A stretch of DNA of 64,000 nucleotides from an uncultured Flavobacteriales bacterium (lineage in GTDB: Bacteria > Bacteroidota > Bacteroidia > Flavobacteriales > Crocinitomicaceae), in contig CAMLHZ010000008.1 in the NCBI GenBank assembly GCA_946480085.1, positions 1 to 64,000 of the forward strand, in the 5' to 3' direction. Under the pieces are notes generated by a model. It saw only the letters and a program-made list of their open reading frames with translations. It had not been told where the DNA came from and did no database searches. A program made the position numbers and the translations under genes. This document shows positions 16,713-25,983 of this stretch, piece by piece (position 1 is the first letter of the stretch; each line of letters begins with the position of its first letter).

Positions 16713-17810
16713 TTAAACGTTGAAGCGGAAATGCATGATATCACCGTCGCTTACAACATATTCCTTTCCTTCAACTTTGAACTTTCCTGCTTCTTTCACA
16801 GCAGCCTCTGATCCAAGTGTTGTAAAGTCATCGTACTTCATTACTTCCGCACGAATAAATCCTTTTTCGAAATCTGTATGAATAACTCCTGCAGCTTGTG
16901 GCGCAGTAGCTCCAACTGGAATTGTCCATGCACGAACTTCTTTCACTCCAGCTGTAAAATATGTTTGCAGATTTAATAGAGCGTAAGCTGTACGAATCAA
17001 ACGATTTACTCCCGGCTCTTCTAAGCCAAGTTCTTCTAAGAACATTTGACGTTCTTCGTACGTTTCCAATTCTGTAATATCAGCTTCGATCTTCGCTCCA
17101 ACAATCAGGATTTGTGCTTTCTCATCTTTCACAGCCTCACGAACTGCTTCCACGTGAGCATTTCCAGTCAAAACAGAAGATTCTTCAACGTTACAAACGT
17201 ACATAACCGGTTTTGAAGTAATCAATTGGAATTTCTGAACCATTTCACGCTCCTTTTCATCCAAATCCATTGAACGAACTGATTTTCCTTGCTCCAAAAC
17301 AGCTTTAATAGCTAAAGCCAGGTCGTTCTCTTTTATGACTTCTTTGTCTCCTGATTTCAAGGTGCGAGCTAACGATTGGATTCTTTTTTCGATAGATTCC
17401 AAATCTTTTAATTGCAATTCGATATCGATGATCTCTTTGTCGCTTACCGGGTCAACACGTCCGTCAACGTGAATGATGTTCCCATCTTCGAAACAACGTA
17501 ATACATGAAGAATAGCATCCGTTTCGCGGATATTTGCTAAGAATTGGTTTCCTAAACCTTCTCCTTTAGAAGCTCCTTTTACCAATCCTGCGATGTCAAC
17601 AATTTCCATTGTGGTAGGTACAACGCGCTCCGGATTGACCATTGATTCTAATTTTTCAAGACGTGGATCGGGAACAGTAATTGTTCCAACATTTGGTTCA
17701 ATGGTACAGAACGGAAAGTTTGCACTTTGCGCTTTTGCGTTTGATAAACAGTTGAACAAAGTTGATTTACCTACGTTTGGTAAACCTACGATACCACATT
17801 TTAAAGCCAT
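16713..17810 (-). CDS. ychF: YchF/OLA1 family ribosome-associated ATPase
   Basis: The protein has 365 aa, the family length. The P-loop GLPNVGKS is at residues 9-16, the DIAGLVKGASKGEGLGNQFL switch region follows, and the NxxE variant (NVEESSV) replaces the usual G4 NKxD, which explains ATP preference. The TGS-like C-terminal domain is complete (TYFTAGVKEVRAWTI, IHTDFEKGFIRAEV, DIMHFRFNV). It binds ribosomes and is involved in translation and oxidative stress response in known relatives. The start at 17810 matches the family's MALKCGIVG; the 39 residues upstream of it are not conserved. Confidence 0.97.
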   Translation of the reverse strand: MALKCGIVGLPNVGKSTLFNCLSNAKAQSANFPFCTIEPNVGTITVPDPRLEKLESMVNPERVVPTTMEIVDIAGLVKGASKGEGLGNQFLANIRETDAILHVLRCFEDGNIIHVDGRVDPVSDKEIIDIELQLKDLESIEKRIQSLARTLKSGDKEVIKENDLALAIKAVLEQGKSVRSMDLDEKEREMVQKFQLITSKPVMYVCNVEESSVLTGNAHVEAVREAVKDEKAQILIVGAKIEADITELETYEERQMFLEELGLEEPGVNRLIRTAYALLNLQTYFTAGVKEVRAWTIPVGATAPQAAGVIHTDFEKGFIRAEVMKYDDFTTLGSEAAVKEAGKFKVEGKEYVVSDGDIMHFRFNV

Positions 17811-17994
17811 GAATTCTGAATTTTGGTCGTACCTTTTTTGGTAGACGGGTGCAAAGATAATTGAATTAAGAGGAAAAGATGCAAAGAGGAAAACGGAAAG
17901 ATGAAAATGTAGATGTCTAAAAGACAAATTTTCTTTCCTCTTTTGACTTTCTTCTTTCCTCTGAACTATTGTTAACTTCGCGAAAATTCAAAAA

Positions 17995-18522
17995 ATGTTA
18001 TACCTGTATATTTCATTAGGCGTTTTTGCGCTTTTCATGTTGGTGCTTGCTTTAATGGGTTGGAGCCAACCAACAAAGGCATCTGCATCAAAAAGTGTTT
18101 TAATAAATGCTTCGATTGAAGACGTTTTTGCAAACTGCGTTTCATTTAAACAATTTGTGATTTGGAGCCCATGGTCGGCGAAAGATCCGAAAATGGAAAC
18201 TTCTTTTTCTGATGAAGATGGAGTAGTGGGAGCCTGGATTAAATGGAAAGGAAATAGAAAGGTGGGAATTGGAAGTATGACCATTTTGGAAATCGAACCA
18301 AACAAATCGATTACCATCGAATTGATTTTTGGATTTAGGGCAAAATCAATTGTGATTTTTAATTTTGAAAAACAAGGGGAAGACACTTTGGTAACCTGGT
18401 CTTTCGAATCGGAAATAGGAAAAAATCCCCTTCAACGTGCAATGATTCCAACGATGAATAAATTCATTGGAAGGGATTTTGAACAGGGACTACAAAACTT
18501 AAAAAAGCACTGCAATGGTTAG
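17995..18522 (+). CDS. SRPBCC (START/polyketide cyclase-like) family protein
   Basis: The protein has 175 aa. One N-terminal hydrophobic helix (YLYISLGVFALFMLVLALMG) anchors it in the membrane. Then follows the SRPBCC pattern: SVLINASIEDVFANCVSFKQ, WSPWSAKDPKM and a closing helix with RDFEQGLQNLKKHC. These helix-grip domains bind hydrophobic ligands; the ligand is unknown. Its end overlaps the M28 peptidase start by 8 bp, so the two are probably translationally coupled. The repeat-rich spacer 17860-17950 precedes it. Confidence 0.85.
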   Translation: MLYLYISLGVFALFMLVLALMGWSQPTKASASKSVLINASIEDVFANCVSFKQFVIWSPWSAKDPKMETSFSDEDGVVGAWIKWKGNRKVGIGSMTILEIEPNKSITIELIFGFRAKSIVIFNFEKQGEDTLVTWSFESEIGKNPLQRAMIPTMNKFIGRDFEQGLQNLKKHCNG

Positions 18523-19897
18523 AATTACGTTACTTATCGCATTCATTTTTACTTCGGTTACTTCGTTAAAAGCGCAGGATGCTGGGGATTCAACGGTAAT
18601 TCGAAAACTATTTGATGAAGCTTTGAATAATGGTAAATCGTATGAAGATTTACGTGAGCTGTGTAAGAATATTGGTGCGCGACTGAGCGGTTCATCTCAA
18701 GCTGAAATGGCCGTTGAATGGTCGAAAGCAAAAATGTTGGAATACGGTTTTGATGAGGTTTTCTTGCAACCGGTAATGGTGACGCATTGGGAACGTGGAA
18801 CGAAAGAATCGGCTTGGTACAAAACGAAAGCGGGTGATATTGTTCCAATGGAAATGGTGGCACTAGGAGGTTCGATCGGAACTAATGGAACGTTACGTGC
18901 TGAAGTTGTCGAATTCAAAACGCTGGATGCTTTGAAGAAGGCTTCAAAATCAACTGTTGAAGGTAAGATTGTGTTTTTGAATCAGCCAATGAATCCTGCG
19001 GATATTGTCACATTTACGGCTTACGGTGGTTGTTATGCTATTCGCGGAAATGGTGCGGTTGAGGCTTCGAAATTGGGAGCGGTGGGCGTTTTAATCCGTT
19101 CACTTGCTTTGCCAAACGATGATCATCCACATACGGGTTCAATGCACTATGAAGATGCCGTGAAGAAGATTCCTGCTGGTGCACTTTCTACCAATGCGTC
19201 TAATGCACTTTCTGAAGCGCTTGCTAATGGAAAAATTGAAGTGATTATCGAAATGGATTGCAAGGACTTTCCGGACGCACCATCGAATAATGTGGTTTGT
19301 GAAATCAAGGGAAGTAAGTTTCCAAATCAAATCATCACCATTGGCGGACATTTGGATTCCTGGGATCAGGGCGAAGGTGCGCACGACGATGGGGCAGGAG
19401 TGATTCATTGTTTGGAAGCATTACGCCTTATGCAAACGTTGAAAATCAAACCTGAGCATACCATTCGCGTTGTTTTCTTTATGAATGAGGAAAACGGAAA
19501 CAAAGGCGGACAAGGTTATGCTTCATGGACGAAAGAAAAAGGTGAATTGCAGATTGCAGCGGTTGAAAGTGACAGAGGAGGATTTACGCCACGTGGATTT
19601 GAATGCGACGGAAGTGAAATGTACCTTAAATTGATTCAGAGTTTTGCTGCGATTTTGAAACCTTATGGCTTGCATCATTTCGAAGTTGGATACGGTGGTG
19701 TGGATATTAGTCCGTTGAAAAAATCATACGAGGGGATTCCACTGTTTGGATTTGTTCCCGATTCACAACGTTACTTCGATTTCCATCATGCGAAAAGTGA
19801 TGTTTTTGAAGCTGTGAATAAAAGAGAATTGGAATTAGGTTGTGCAAGTATGGCTGCTTTTGTTTATCTTTTAGATAAATACATGGCATATGAATAA
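18515..19897 (+). CDS. M28 family zinc metallopeptidase with PA domain (carboxypeptidase Q-like)
   Basis: The protein has 460 aa with a signal peptide (residues 1-20, ending LKAQ). A protease-associated domain spans about 110-250. The zinc site is complete: GGHLDSWD (His279, Asp281), HDDGAG (Asp291/292), the catalytic pair NEENG (Glu325/326), ESDRGG (Asp353) and DFHHAKSD near residue 433. The arrangement resembles plasma glutamate carboxypeptidase. It should hydrolyse dipeptides or small peptides in the periplasm or outside the cell. It lies in an overlapping operon with SRPBCC upstream and DinB downstream. Confidence 0.93.
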   Translation: MVRITLLIAFIFTSVTSLKAQDAGDSTVIRKLFDEALNNGKSYEDLRELCKNIGARLSGSSQAEMAVEWSKAKMLEYGFDEVFLQPVMVTHWERGTKESAWYKTKAGDIVPMEMVALGGSIGTNGTLRAEVVEFKTLDALKKASKSTVEGKIVFLNQPMNPADIVTFTAYGGCYAIRGNGAVEASKLGAVGVLIRSLALPNDDHPHTGSMHYEDAVKKIPAGALSTNASNALSEALANGKIEVIIEMDCKDFPDAPSNNVVCEIKGSKFPNQIITIGGHLDSWDQGEGAHDDGAGVIHCLEALRLMQTLKIKPEHTIRVVFFMNEENGNKGGQGYASWTKEKGELQIAAVESDRGGFTPRGFECDGSEMYLKLIQSFAAILKPYGLHHFEVGYGGVDISPLKKSYEGIPLFGFVPDSQRYFDFHHAKSDVFEAVNKRELELGCASMAAFVYLLDKYMAYE

Positions 19898-20429
19898 TTC
19901 ACTTTTCGGTAGACCAAACTATTCAGACGCGCCAGCATACGCAGCTTACTATTTCGATTTGACTGATTGCTGGGAAGATTTGGAAGTTGCGTTTCAAGAA
20001 AGTACAGATCGCTTGTTCCGATTCTTACATTCTATCCCCGTTGATCAGCAAGACGAAAGCTATCAGCCCGAGAAATGGTCGATCAAGCAAGTAGTATTAC
20101 ACATGATGGATACAGAACGGATTTTCCAGTACCGTGCATTTCGTTTTTCTCGTTTGGATGCAACGGAGCTGGATGGTTTTGATGAAGATCGATACATCGC
20201 AAATAGCAATTCTCAAAACAGGAGCCTGTCACAGATCATTGAAGAATTTGAAACCGTGAGAAAGTCGACGATTCTTCTATTCTCAGGAATGTCTGCAGAA
20301 ATGCTTGACTTCCGTGGACATGCAAACGGATCAGTTGTTACCACACGCAGTATAGGTTGGATGATTATTGGTCATGCCATGCATCACAAGGCGTTTCTGA
20401 AGGAGAAATACCTGAAGCTGAGTGTTTAA
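19890..20429 (+). CDS. DinB family protein (DinB_2 type)
   Basis: The protein has 179 aa with the four-helix DinB fold: WSIKQVVLHMMDTERIFQYR provides the first His, and IGHAMHHKAFLKEKYL the last pair, together a His triad for a metal. DinB-like proteins are often thiol transferases or damage-induced proteins, but the substrate cannot be predicted. Its ATG lies inside the end of the M28 gene (8-bp overlap). Its stop overlaps the stop of the convergent gene at 20426 (shared bases 20426-20429). Confidence 0.92.
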   Translation: MNNSLFGRPNYSDAPAYAAYYFDLTDCWEDLEVAFQESTDRLFRFLHSIPVDQQDESYQPEKWSIKQVVLHMMDTERIFQYRAFRFSRLDATELDGFDEDRYIANSNSQNRSLSQIIEEFETVRKSTILLFSGMSAEMLDFRGHANGSVVTTRSIGWMIIGHAMHHKAFLKEKYLKLSV

Positions 20430-21973
20430 AATCTCACTTTTGAAAGCAGATTTCCACGTTTTCTGTCCTTCGATATGAGGATGTAAGAACCGTTGAGGTA
20501 ATATCCGTTTTGAAGAACAAAAGGTTCGCCACTTGGTTTTAGATCTTCTCTGCATTTGTAAGAGAAGGTTCCATCGCTTTTAACAGTCGCAACGTATGGA
20601 ATACCTTTTTCTGGATTCGTATATGGTTGACGTTCGGTAAAACCTTGTTTGTTTTCATTCTCTTTTATATCGTTGAAAAGCAGTTGGATTTCATCATTCA
20701 CCAATGTTGCTTTGAAAGAAAGATAACCTTCGTCAGAACCCGTGATAACCGCATATGCTAGAATTGTTAGTGCTGGAGGTAAAAGATAGAAGGCTATATT
20801 ATTGACGAATTTCAGTCTGAAAAACTGTGATTTAGCAACCAAATTATCCCAAACCAAGTTCCCGTTTTCATCAAATTTGGAGATTAAAATAGAACCGTAA
20901 TAGAATTGTCCTTCTTGATTAATGGTTTGCCTTTCTTGTAGAATATAGGTGTTTCCTTTTGAATCCACAAGATAATCATGAAATGTATAAAACGGTCGAA
21001 CCGAAACACCTTCTGTAATTTCAGCTCCTTGTATTGTTTTCAGTCGTGTTGCTTCCGAATATTTGGTATAAACAGGAGTACCTAATTTTCCGTTTTCTAC
21101 TGATACCCTGAATAATCCTACATATCCATTCACTTCTTTTTTCTTGTAGTTTTGATAGATACCAGCTAATACCAAACGGTTTCCTACTTCCTTTAACAGC
21201 AATTCAGCACAAGAGTAGCCAACTGGAATTTCAAACGAAGAAGATGAAATTGGTTCTTTTTTCGAAGCGTTGTACATCTTCAGATATACTTGGGAATGAA
21301 ATTTCTTATCGCTTTTATTGAATGTGTTGTGAAAAGCATAAGTGAAAATTTCGTATTGATTATTGATCGCAACACTAGATTGAACAAAATCACCTTTTTT
21401 CGCGATATGCTCGGTTAATGTTAACGTTTGAAGTGTTTCAGAATGTTCATTAATCAAAAAAGATTCAAAAGTGAGTTCAGTGTTTTTGAGGTTTTTACTC
21501 GTTCTTCCAAAAAGCAGACAATCTTTATTTTCATTCATTGTAAAAAACACGAAATCGTCTTTATCCCAATCTTTTATGCTGTATTCCTTCTTTGAAGAAT
21601 TGATCAATCCGTTGAAGTCACAGTCATAAACGTTCAGGGTATGTGCCTTTGTCAGGATTACATATTGGCGATAAATCACCTTTATGTTGGAACCGATCAT
21701 GAAAACACCTGCGAGATATTTAGAAATACCAACTTCCTTTTCGACTGCAATCGGATATTTTGTTTTTTCAGCCATTGAAACGGTGTCGTATTCAGCGATG
21801 AAATATTGATCACGTTCTTCAATAAGCATTAAAAGATGACCATTTTTGGTGCCAATGACTTTTTCAAAAGAAGCGCTGGAAACGGCTACCGGATAGTTAG
21901 AACTTTCAGTTTCTTGTGCAAACGTGGAATTAACTAGTGTAATGAAAAAGGCGAAAAGGAGGATTTTGTGCAT
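20426..21973 (-). CDS. Secreted protein of unknown function
   Basis: The protein has 515 aa with a signal peptide MHKILLFAFFITLVNSTFAQ. The remainder has repeated aromatic-rich strands (for example IKVIYRQYVILTKAHTLNVY, VNGYVGLFRVSVENGKLG, YLVDSKGNTYILQERQ and YGSILISKFDENGNLVWDNL), consistent with a beta-propeller. The ISKFDENGNLVW unit resembles repeats seen in other Bacteroidota exported propellers. There is no T9SS tail. It is a single gene, convergent with DinB. Confidence 0.75.
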   Translation of the reverse strand: MHKILLFAFFITLVNSTFAQETESSNYPVAVSSASFEKVIGTKNGHLLMLIEERDQYFIAEYDTVSMAEKTKYPIAVEKEVGISKYLAGVFMIGSNIKVIYRQYVILTKAHTLNVYDCDFNGLINSSKKEYSIKDWDKDDFVFFTMNENKDCLLFGRTSKNLKNTELTFESFLINEHSETLQTLTLTEHIAKKGDFVQSSVAINNQYEIFTYAFHNTFNKSDKKFHSQVYLKMYNASKKEPISSSSFEIPVGYSCAELLLKEVGNRLVLAGIYQNYKKKEVNGYVGLFRVSVENGKLGTPVYTKYSEATRLKTIQGAEITEGVSVRPFYTFHDYLVDSKGNTYILQERQTINQEGQFYYGSILISKFDENGNLVWDNLVAKSQFFRLKFVNNIAFYLLPPALTILAYAVITGSDEGYLSFKATLVNDEIQLLFNDIKENENKQGFTERQPYTNPEKGIPYVATVKSDGTFSYKCREDLKPSGEPFVLQNGYYLNGSYILISKDRKRGNLLSKVRF

Positions 21974-22125
21974 TCTAATAATTTTGGTTTTGTCGTTGTT
22001 GACTTGCAGCTGCGAAGATATAAAAACTTAAAAAGTTAGATCGCAGTTAACCGATTTTGCTGGCATGTGTTAACAAAATCTGAATAAAAATTCAACTCAA
22101 AAGCTGAAAAAAGCCTGAAACCTAC

Positions 22126-22133
22126 TAACTTTG
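22126..22133 (+). promoter_or_regulatory. -7 box of the oxoamine synthase promoter
   Basis: TAACTTTG is a perfect TAnnTTTG match, 53 bp before the ATG at 22186. Nineteen bases upstream is CTG (22104-22106) instead of TTG. Confidence 0.6.
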
Positions 22134-22185
22134 CACGAACTAAAGAAAGAACCATGCTCAAGGCGTGGTTTTCAATTTATTAGAC

Positions 22186-23451
22186 ATGGCAGATATATTT
22201 GAAAAAATTGAACGTAATCGTGGTCCAATCGGACAATACTCTAAAGGTGTACATGGTTACTTTACATTCCCGAAATTAGAAGGTGAATTGGGAAACAAAA
22301 TGATTTTCCGCGGTAAGGAATGTTTGGTTTGGTCGTTAAATAACTATTTAGGACTAGCGAATCATCCTGAAGTTCGTGAAGCTGATGCTAAGGCTGCGGC
22401 TGATTACGGTTTAGCTTACCCAATGGGTGCGCGTATGATGACTGGTCAAACAAGCGAGCACGAAAAGTTGGAAAATGAGTTGGCTGAATTCATGGGTTAC
22501 GAAGATTGTATCTTGATGAACTTCGGTTACCAGGGAATGGTTTCTGCTATCGATTGTTTAGTTGACAGAAGTGATATTATCGTTTACGATTCTGAATCTC
22601 ACGCTTGTATCTTGGATGGTATGCGTTTACATACAGGTAAGCGTTTCGTTTTCCAACACAACGACATGGAGAGCTTTGACAAACAAATGAGAAATGCAAC
22701 TCGTTTGGCTGAAACAACTGGTGGTGGTATTTTGGTGATCACTGAAGGAGTTTTCGGAATGGCAGGTGACCAGGGAAAAATCAAAGAAATCGTTGAATTC
22801 CGTAAATCTGGAAAATACAACTTCCGTTTATTTGTTGATGATGCTCATGGATTTGGAACTTTAGGTGAAACTGGTCAAGGTGCCGGTGAAGCTCAAGGTG
22901 TTCAAAGTGAAATCGATATCCTTTTCGGAACATTCGCAAAATCAATGTCTTCTATTGGAGGGTTCATTTGTGCGAAAGAATCAATCATTGAGTATTTCCG
23001 TTACAACATGCGTTCTCAAATGTTCGCGAAAGCATTGCCAATTACAATTACAATTGGTGCTCGCAAGCGTTTGGAGTTATTGAAAACGAAACCAGAATTG
23101 AAAAACAAACTGTGGGAAATTGCAAATGCTCTTCAAACAGGATTCAAAGAAAACGGATTTGATATTGGTGCAACAAACTCACCGGTGACTCCAGTATTCA
23201 TGAAAGGAAGTTTGGCTGAAGCAACAAACCTTACATTCGATTTACGTGAGAATTACAATATCTTCTGTTCTATCGTTATTTATCCGGTAGTGCCTAAAGA
23301 CGTGATTATGTTGAGAATTATCCCAACTGCAGCACACACTTTGGAAGATGTGGAATACACTATTGAAACATTCAAGAAATTGAAAGACAAGTTGGATTCT
23401 GGTGCTTACCAGGCTGATGAGTTGGCTTCAGTAGAGGTTGATAAGAAGTAA
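22186..23451 (+). CDS. Alpha-oxoamine synthase: serine palmitoyltransferase or cysteate acyltransferase type
   Basis: The protein has 421 aa. It is a fold-type I PLP enzyme: SLNNYLGLANHPEV, then MGARMMTGQTSEHEKLENEL, SESHACILDGMR (His139 stacking on PLP), FVDDAHGFGTLG (Asp219, His221) and the Schiff-base lysine in FGTFAKSMSSIGGF (Lys252). It condenses an acyl thioester with an amino acid and releases CO2. In Bacteroidota, members at this length are serine palmitoyltransferase (sphingolipids) or cysteate fatty acyltransferase (capnine/sulfonolipids); which one cannot be settled from motifs alone. It is not next to biotin or threonine genes, which argues against BioF or KBL. The start at 22186 follows the family; an earlier in-frame ATG at 22165 is less likely. 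Confidence 0.9.
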   Translation: MADIFEKIERNRGPIGQYSKGVHGYFTFPKLEGELGNKMIFRGKECLVWSLNNYLGLANHPEVREADAKAAADYGLAYPMGARMMTGQTSEHEKLENELAEFMGYEDCILMNFGYQGMVSAIDCLVDRSDIIVYDSESHACILDGMRLHTGKRFVFQHNDMESFDKQMRNATRLAETTGGGILVITEGVFGMAGDQGKIKEIVEFRKSGKYNFRLFVDDAHGFGTLGETGQGAGEAQGVQSEIDILFGTFAKSMSSIGGFICAKESIIEYFRYNMRSQMFAKALPITITIGARKRLELLKTKPELKNKLWEIANALQTGFKENGFDIGATNSPVTPVFMKGSLAEATNLTFDLRENYNIFCSIVIYPVVPKDVIMLRIIPTAAHTLEDVEYTIETFKKLKDKLDSGAYQADELASVEVDKK

Positions 23452-23471
23452 TTATCAAATTATAATAGTTG

Positions 23472-23503
23472 AAATCCCAGTGCTGAAACGCTGGGATTTT
23501 TTT
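23472..23503 (+). terminator. Intrinsic terminator
   Basis: A 9-bp stem AAATCCCAG/CTGGGATTT with a 10-nt loop is followed by further T residues, 21 bp after the oxoamine synthase stop. Confidence 0.9.
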
Positions 23504-23606
23504 GTTCAATAAACCTCAGAGAAAAAGAGAGCACAGAGATTTAATTCCCCTGTGTTCTCCTTTTATCCGCGGTTAAAAATGAAAATCTAAAACGTTGTGT
23601 TTAATC

Positions 23607-24392
23607 TTAATTCCAAACAGAAAACCCTAACCAGCTTCTTGAGTAAGTATCGTAAATCCAAACGCGGTTGTTTGCATACGAAACTCTAAACGAGTAAGGA
23701 ACATCAAGTTCTTCGACGCAAGAATAGTAGTTCAAGTTAACTGTTCCTGCAAATGCCCCGTTAGATGCAGAATAGAACTCCATCGTCATGGATTCAGAAT
23801 TGAACAAACCAATTTCTTTTCCTTTAACTCCGGTGTAAATTGGACTGATCATATTCAAGGCATCCTGACTAGAGTTTAAATTCAATGAAACCACTTTGGC
23901 CTTCTTCCCTGGTTTTTTGAAGAAATGTGCCGAGCCTCCTTGAACGAATAAGATTCCTTTTTTACCACAGTACGCGCCAACCTGCTGCGTTTCCATTCCG
24001 TAAGTTTCTGTTTCAGTAATAATTGTGGGAGCTACTGCGGTTGTTCCTAGGCTTGGTGTAATAGCAATTGAATAAGCGTCTTTGTTTCCATACCCAATTC
24101 CTTCCAGACATTTTTTACTTGGGTTATACCAAAATCCACGGGCATCAATTCCCAATTCAGTGGTGTATACATAATTACCAAGAACATTGAAAGCTTCAAG
24201 CGGGTATGTTGAGTTACCTGCAAATGCAGTGTAGTAACGTTGCCCCTTTTCATCAAAGGTTACTCCAAGCCCATTGTTCCCTTCTTCAGATACAATTTGC
24301 AAACTCATGTCGCAATCAACAGATGATTTAAGTGATTGGGCGAAAGTTGCTGTTCCAAAGAACATCAAAAAAATAGTTCCTAACGTTTTCAT
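23607..24392 (-). CDS. Secreted protein of unknown function
   Basis: The protein has 261 aa with a signal peptide MKTLGTIFLMFFGTATFAQ. The body contains short strand-turn repeats (GLGVTFDEKGQRYYTAFAGN, ELGIDARGFWYNPSKKCLEG, GVKGKEIGLFNSESMTMEFY), again suggestive of a small propeller. Cysteines at about 27, 94, 145 and 226 might form disulfides. No family is recognised and there is no sorting tail. It is a single gene between a terminator and a divergent histidine kinase gene. Confidence 0.72.
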   Translation of the reverse strand: MKTLGTIFLMFFGTATFAQSLKSSVDCDMSLQIVSEEGNNGLGVTFDEKGQRYYTAFAGNSTYPLEAFNVLGNYVYTTELGIDARGFWYNPSKKCLEGIGYGNKDAYSIAITPSLGTTAVAPTIITETETYGMETQQVGAYCGKKGILFVQGGSAHFFKKPGKKAKVVSLNLNSSQDALNMISPIYTGVKGKEIGLFNSESMTMEFYSASNGAFAGTVNLNYYSCVEELDVPYSFRVSYANNRVWIYDTYSRSWLGFSVWN

Positions 24393-24561
24393 AATGATGT
24401 GTTTTCGTGTGTGAGTATTTGTCTAAAGTAGATAATTTGGGCTGATGGGATTGCAAGAGTTTTAAAAATACAGCAATTGTAGTACGCGAAAAACTAAGTG
24501 ATTTAACGGTGGGTTAAGTCTGTATTTATATTTTTGTAATCAAGCTAAAATAATCTTGTTA

Positions 24562-25800
24562 ATGATTGCTGTGCTAAGGAACATATTTACGCCCCCTAAA
24601 CTAGAGACAGACGATTACGATCAGTTGTCTAAATATTATTTGGCGTATCGCGCAACAATCTTCATCACGGCTATTGTATCGATTCTGCAAATTGCACTAT
24701 GTGTCCTTGGGATCTATAAGATCGCGCTAATCACATTGGTTCCGCTGATTTGTTTGCTGATCGCAGTGTATTATATCCGTACAACACAGAATTTTAAAGC
24801 TGTTGGATTCTTCATTTCTTTCGTTGGAATTTTAGCCTGTCAGTTTGGGATTTGGATGGTAAAAGATCATCCTCATTTTGCAGATTTGCTTTGGATGGTA
24901 ATTGCAGTACTGTTCGCCTTTCTATTATTACGACCAATTTATGGGATGGTGTTTACAGGTATCAATACTGTTTCTGCTGTTCTTTATGTAATGATTCGCT
25001 TGAATAGCCCGGAGTTGGTTGAAAATGCTGAATTGACGCAAGGACAATTGCTCATTCAGGCAATCAATATTTGTTCATGCTTTTTAATCATTGGTTATTT
25101 AATCTTTCAATATTCGATTAGTTCAATTCATGCGAAAGAACAATTGGATAATGCCCAGAAAACCTTACGTCAACAATACGACATCATTTCACAGCAGAAC
25201 GAAGAAAAAACAGTAATGCTGAAAGAAATTCACCACCGTGTGAAAAACAATCTTCAGATCATTACCAGCTTACTGCGTTTACAGTCACGAGAGTTAGAAA
25301 GTCCTGAAGCCATAGCGAAATTCAAGGACGCAACCCATCGTGTAATTGCCATGTCGATGATACATGAGAAAATGTATCAGACAGATGAGCTTTCGTCGAT
25401 GCGCCTGAACGAATATTTAGATGGACTAACCCGAGATTTATTTTCGTCGTACCAAAGTGGTTATGATGTTCGAATTGACATCAATTGTACAGTTGAATCT
25501 GTTGGATTACGCTCAATAGTTCCCTTAGCGTTGATTTTGAACGAATTGATTTCGAACTCACTCAAATATGCTTTCGACGAATACGAGGACTGCTCAATCA
25601 GCATCAATTTCCATCATTTGGAAGGAACAAAATGTTGTCTGGAATACTCCGACAGCGGAACTTGGAAAGAACCAAACAAAAAAGGCAGCTTTGGCTTGGA
25701 TCTGATCGATTCACTGACCCATCAGCTGGAAGGAACTTTGAAAATGACCACCTATCCAAAAACCACATTTGAATTTGTGTTTAGCCCTGTTGAAGACTAG
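24562..25800 (+). CDS. Membrane sensor histidine kinase, HisKA_2/HWE-like
   Basis: The protein has 412 aa. Six hydrophobic segments occupy residues 32-188. A short coiled coil (AKEQLDNAQKTLRQQYDIIS) leads to the HisKA_2 dimerisation box KEIHHRVKNNLQIITSLLRL, with the His pair 224-225 including the phosphoacceptor. The ATPase domain has NELISNSLKYAF (N box), then YSDSGTW and GSFGLDLIDSL. There is no response regulator next to it, so its partner lies elsewhere. The signal sensed is unknown. ATG 24562 is used; a TTG two codons earlier is also in frame. Confidence 0.9.
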   Translation: MIAVLRNIFTPPKLETDDYDQLSKYYLAYRATIFITAIVSILQIALCVLGIYKIALITLVPLICLLIAVYYIRTTQNFKAVGFFISFVGILACQFGIWMVKDHPHFADLLWMVIAVLFAFLLLRPIYGMVFTGINTVSAVLYVMIRLNSPELVENAELTQGQLLIQAINICSCFLIIGYLIFQYSISSIHAKEQLDNAQKTLRQQYDIISQQNEEKTVMLKEIHHRVKNNLQIITSLLRLQSRELESPEAIAKFKDATHRVIAMSMIHEKMYQTDELSSMRLNEYLDGLTRDLFSSYQSGYDVRIDINCTVESVGLRSIVPLALILNELISNSLKYAFDEYEDCSISINFHHLEGTKCCLEYSDSGTWKEPNKKGSFGLDLIDSLTHQLEGTLKMTTYPKTTFEFVFSPVED

Positions 25801-25925
25801 GTTTCTGTTTAATTACGAATTACAAATATTTCTATTTAATTATTGTTTTCAAGGTCATTGAGCGAGCGTTTTAACCGAGCTAAAATTCGTGTCATTCGTG
25901 GCGGGTGTATCCGACAGTTTAACGC

Positions 25926-25959
25926 AAAAAAAAGACGTCCAAGCAAAGCGAGGACGTCC
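25926..25959 (-). terminator. Intrinsic terminator of the acyl-CoA dehydrogenase gene
   Basis: On the minus strand the stem GGACGTC/GACGTCC (25934-25958, 11-nt loop) is followed by TTTTTTTT, 25 bp after the stop codon at 25984. Confidence 0.88.
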
Positions 25960-25983
25960 CTAATATTTATTCGTGGATTAAGA

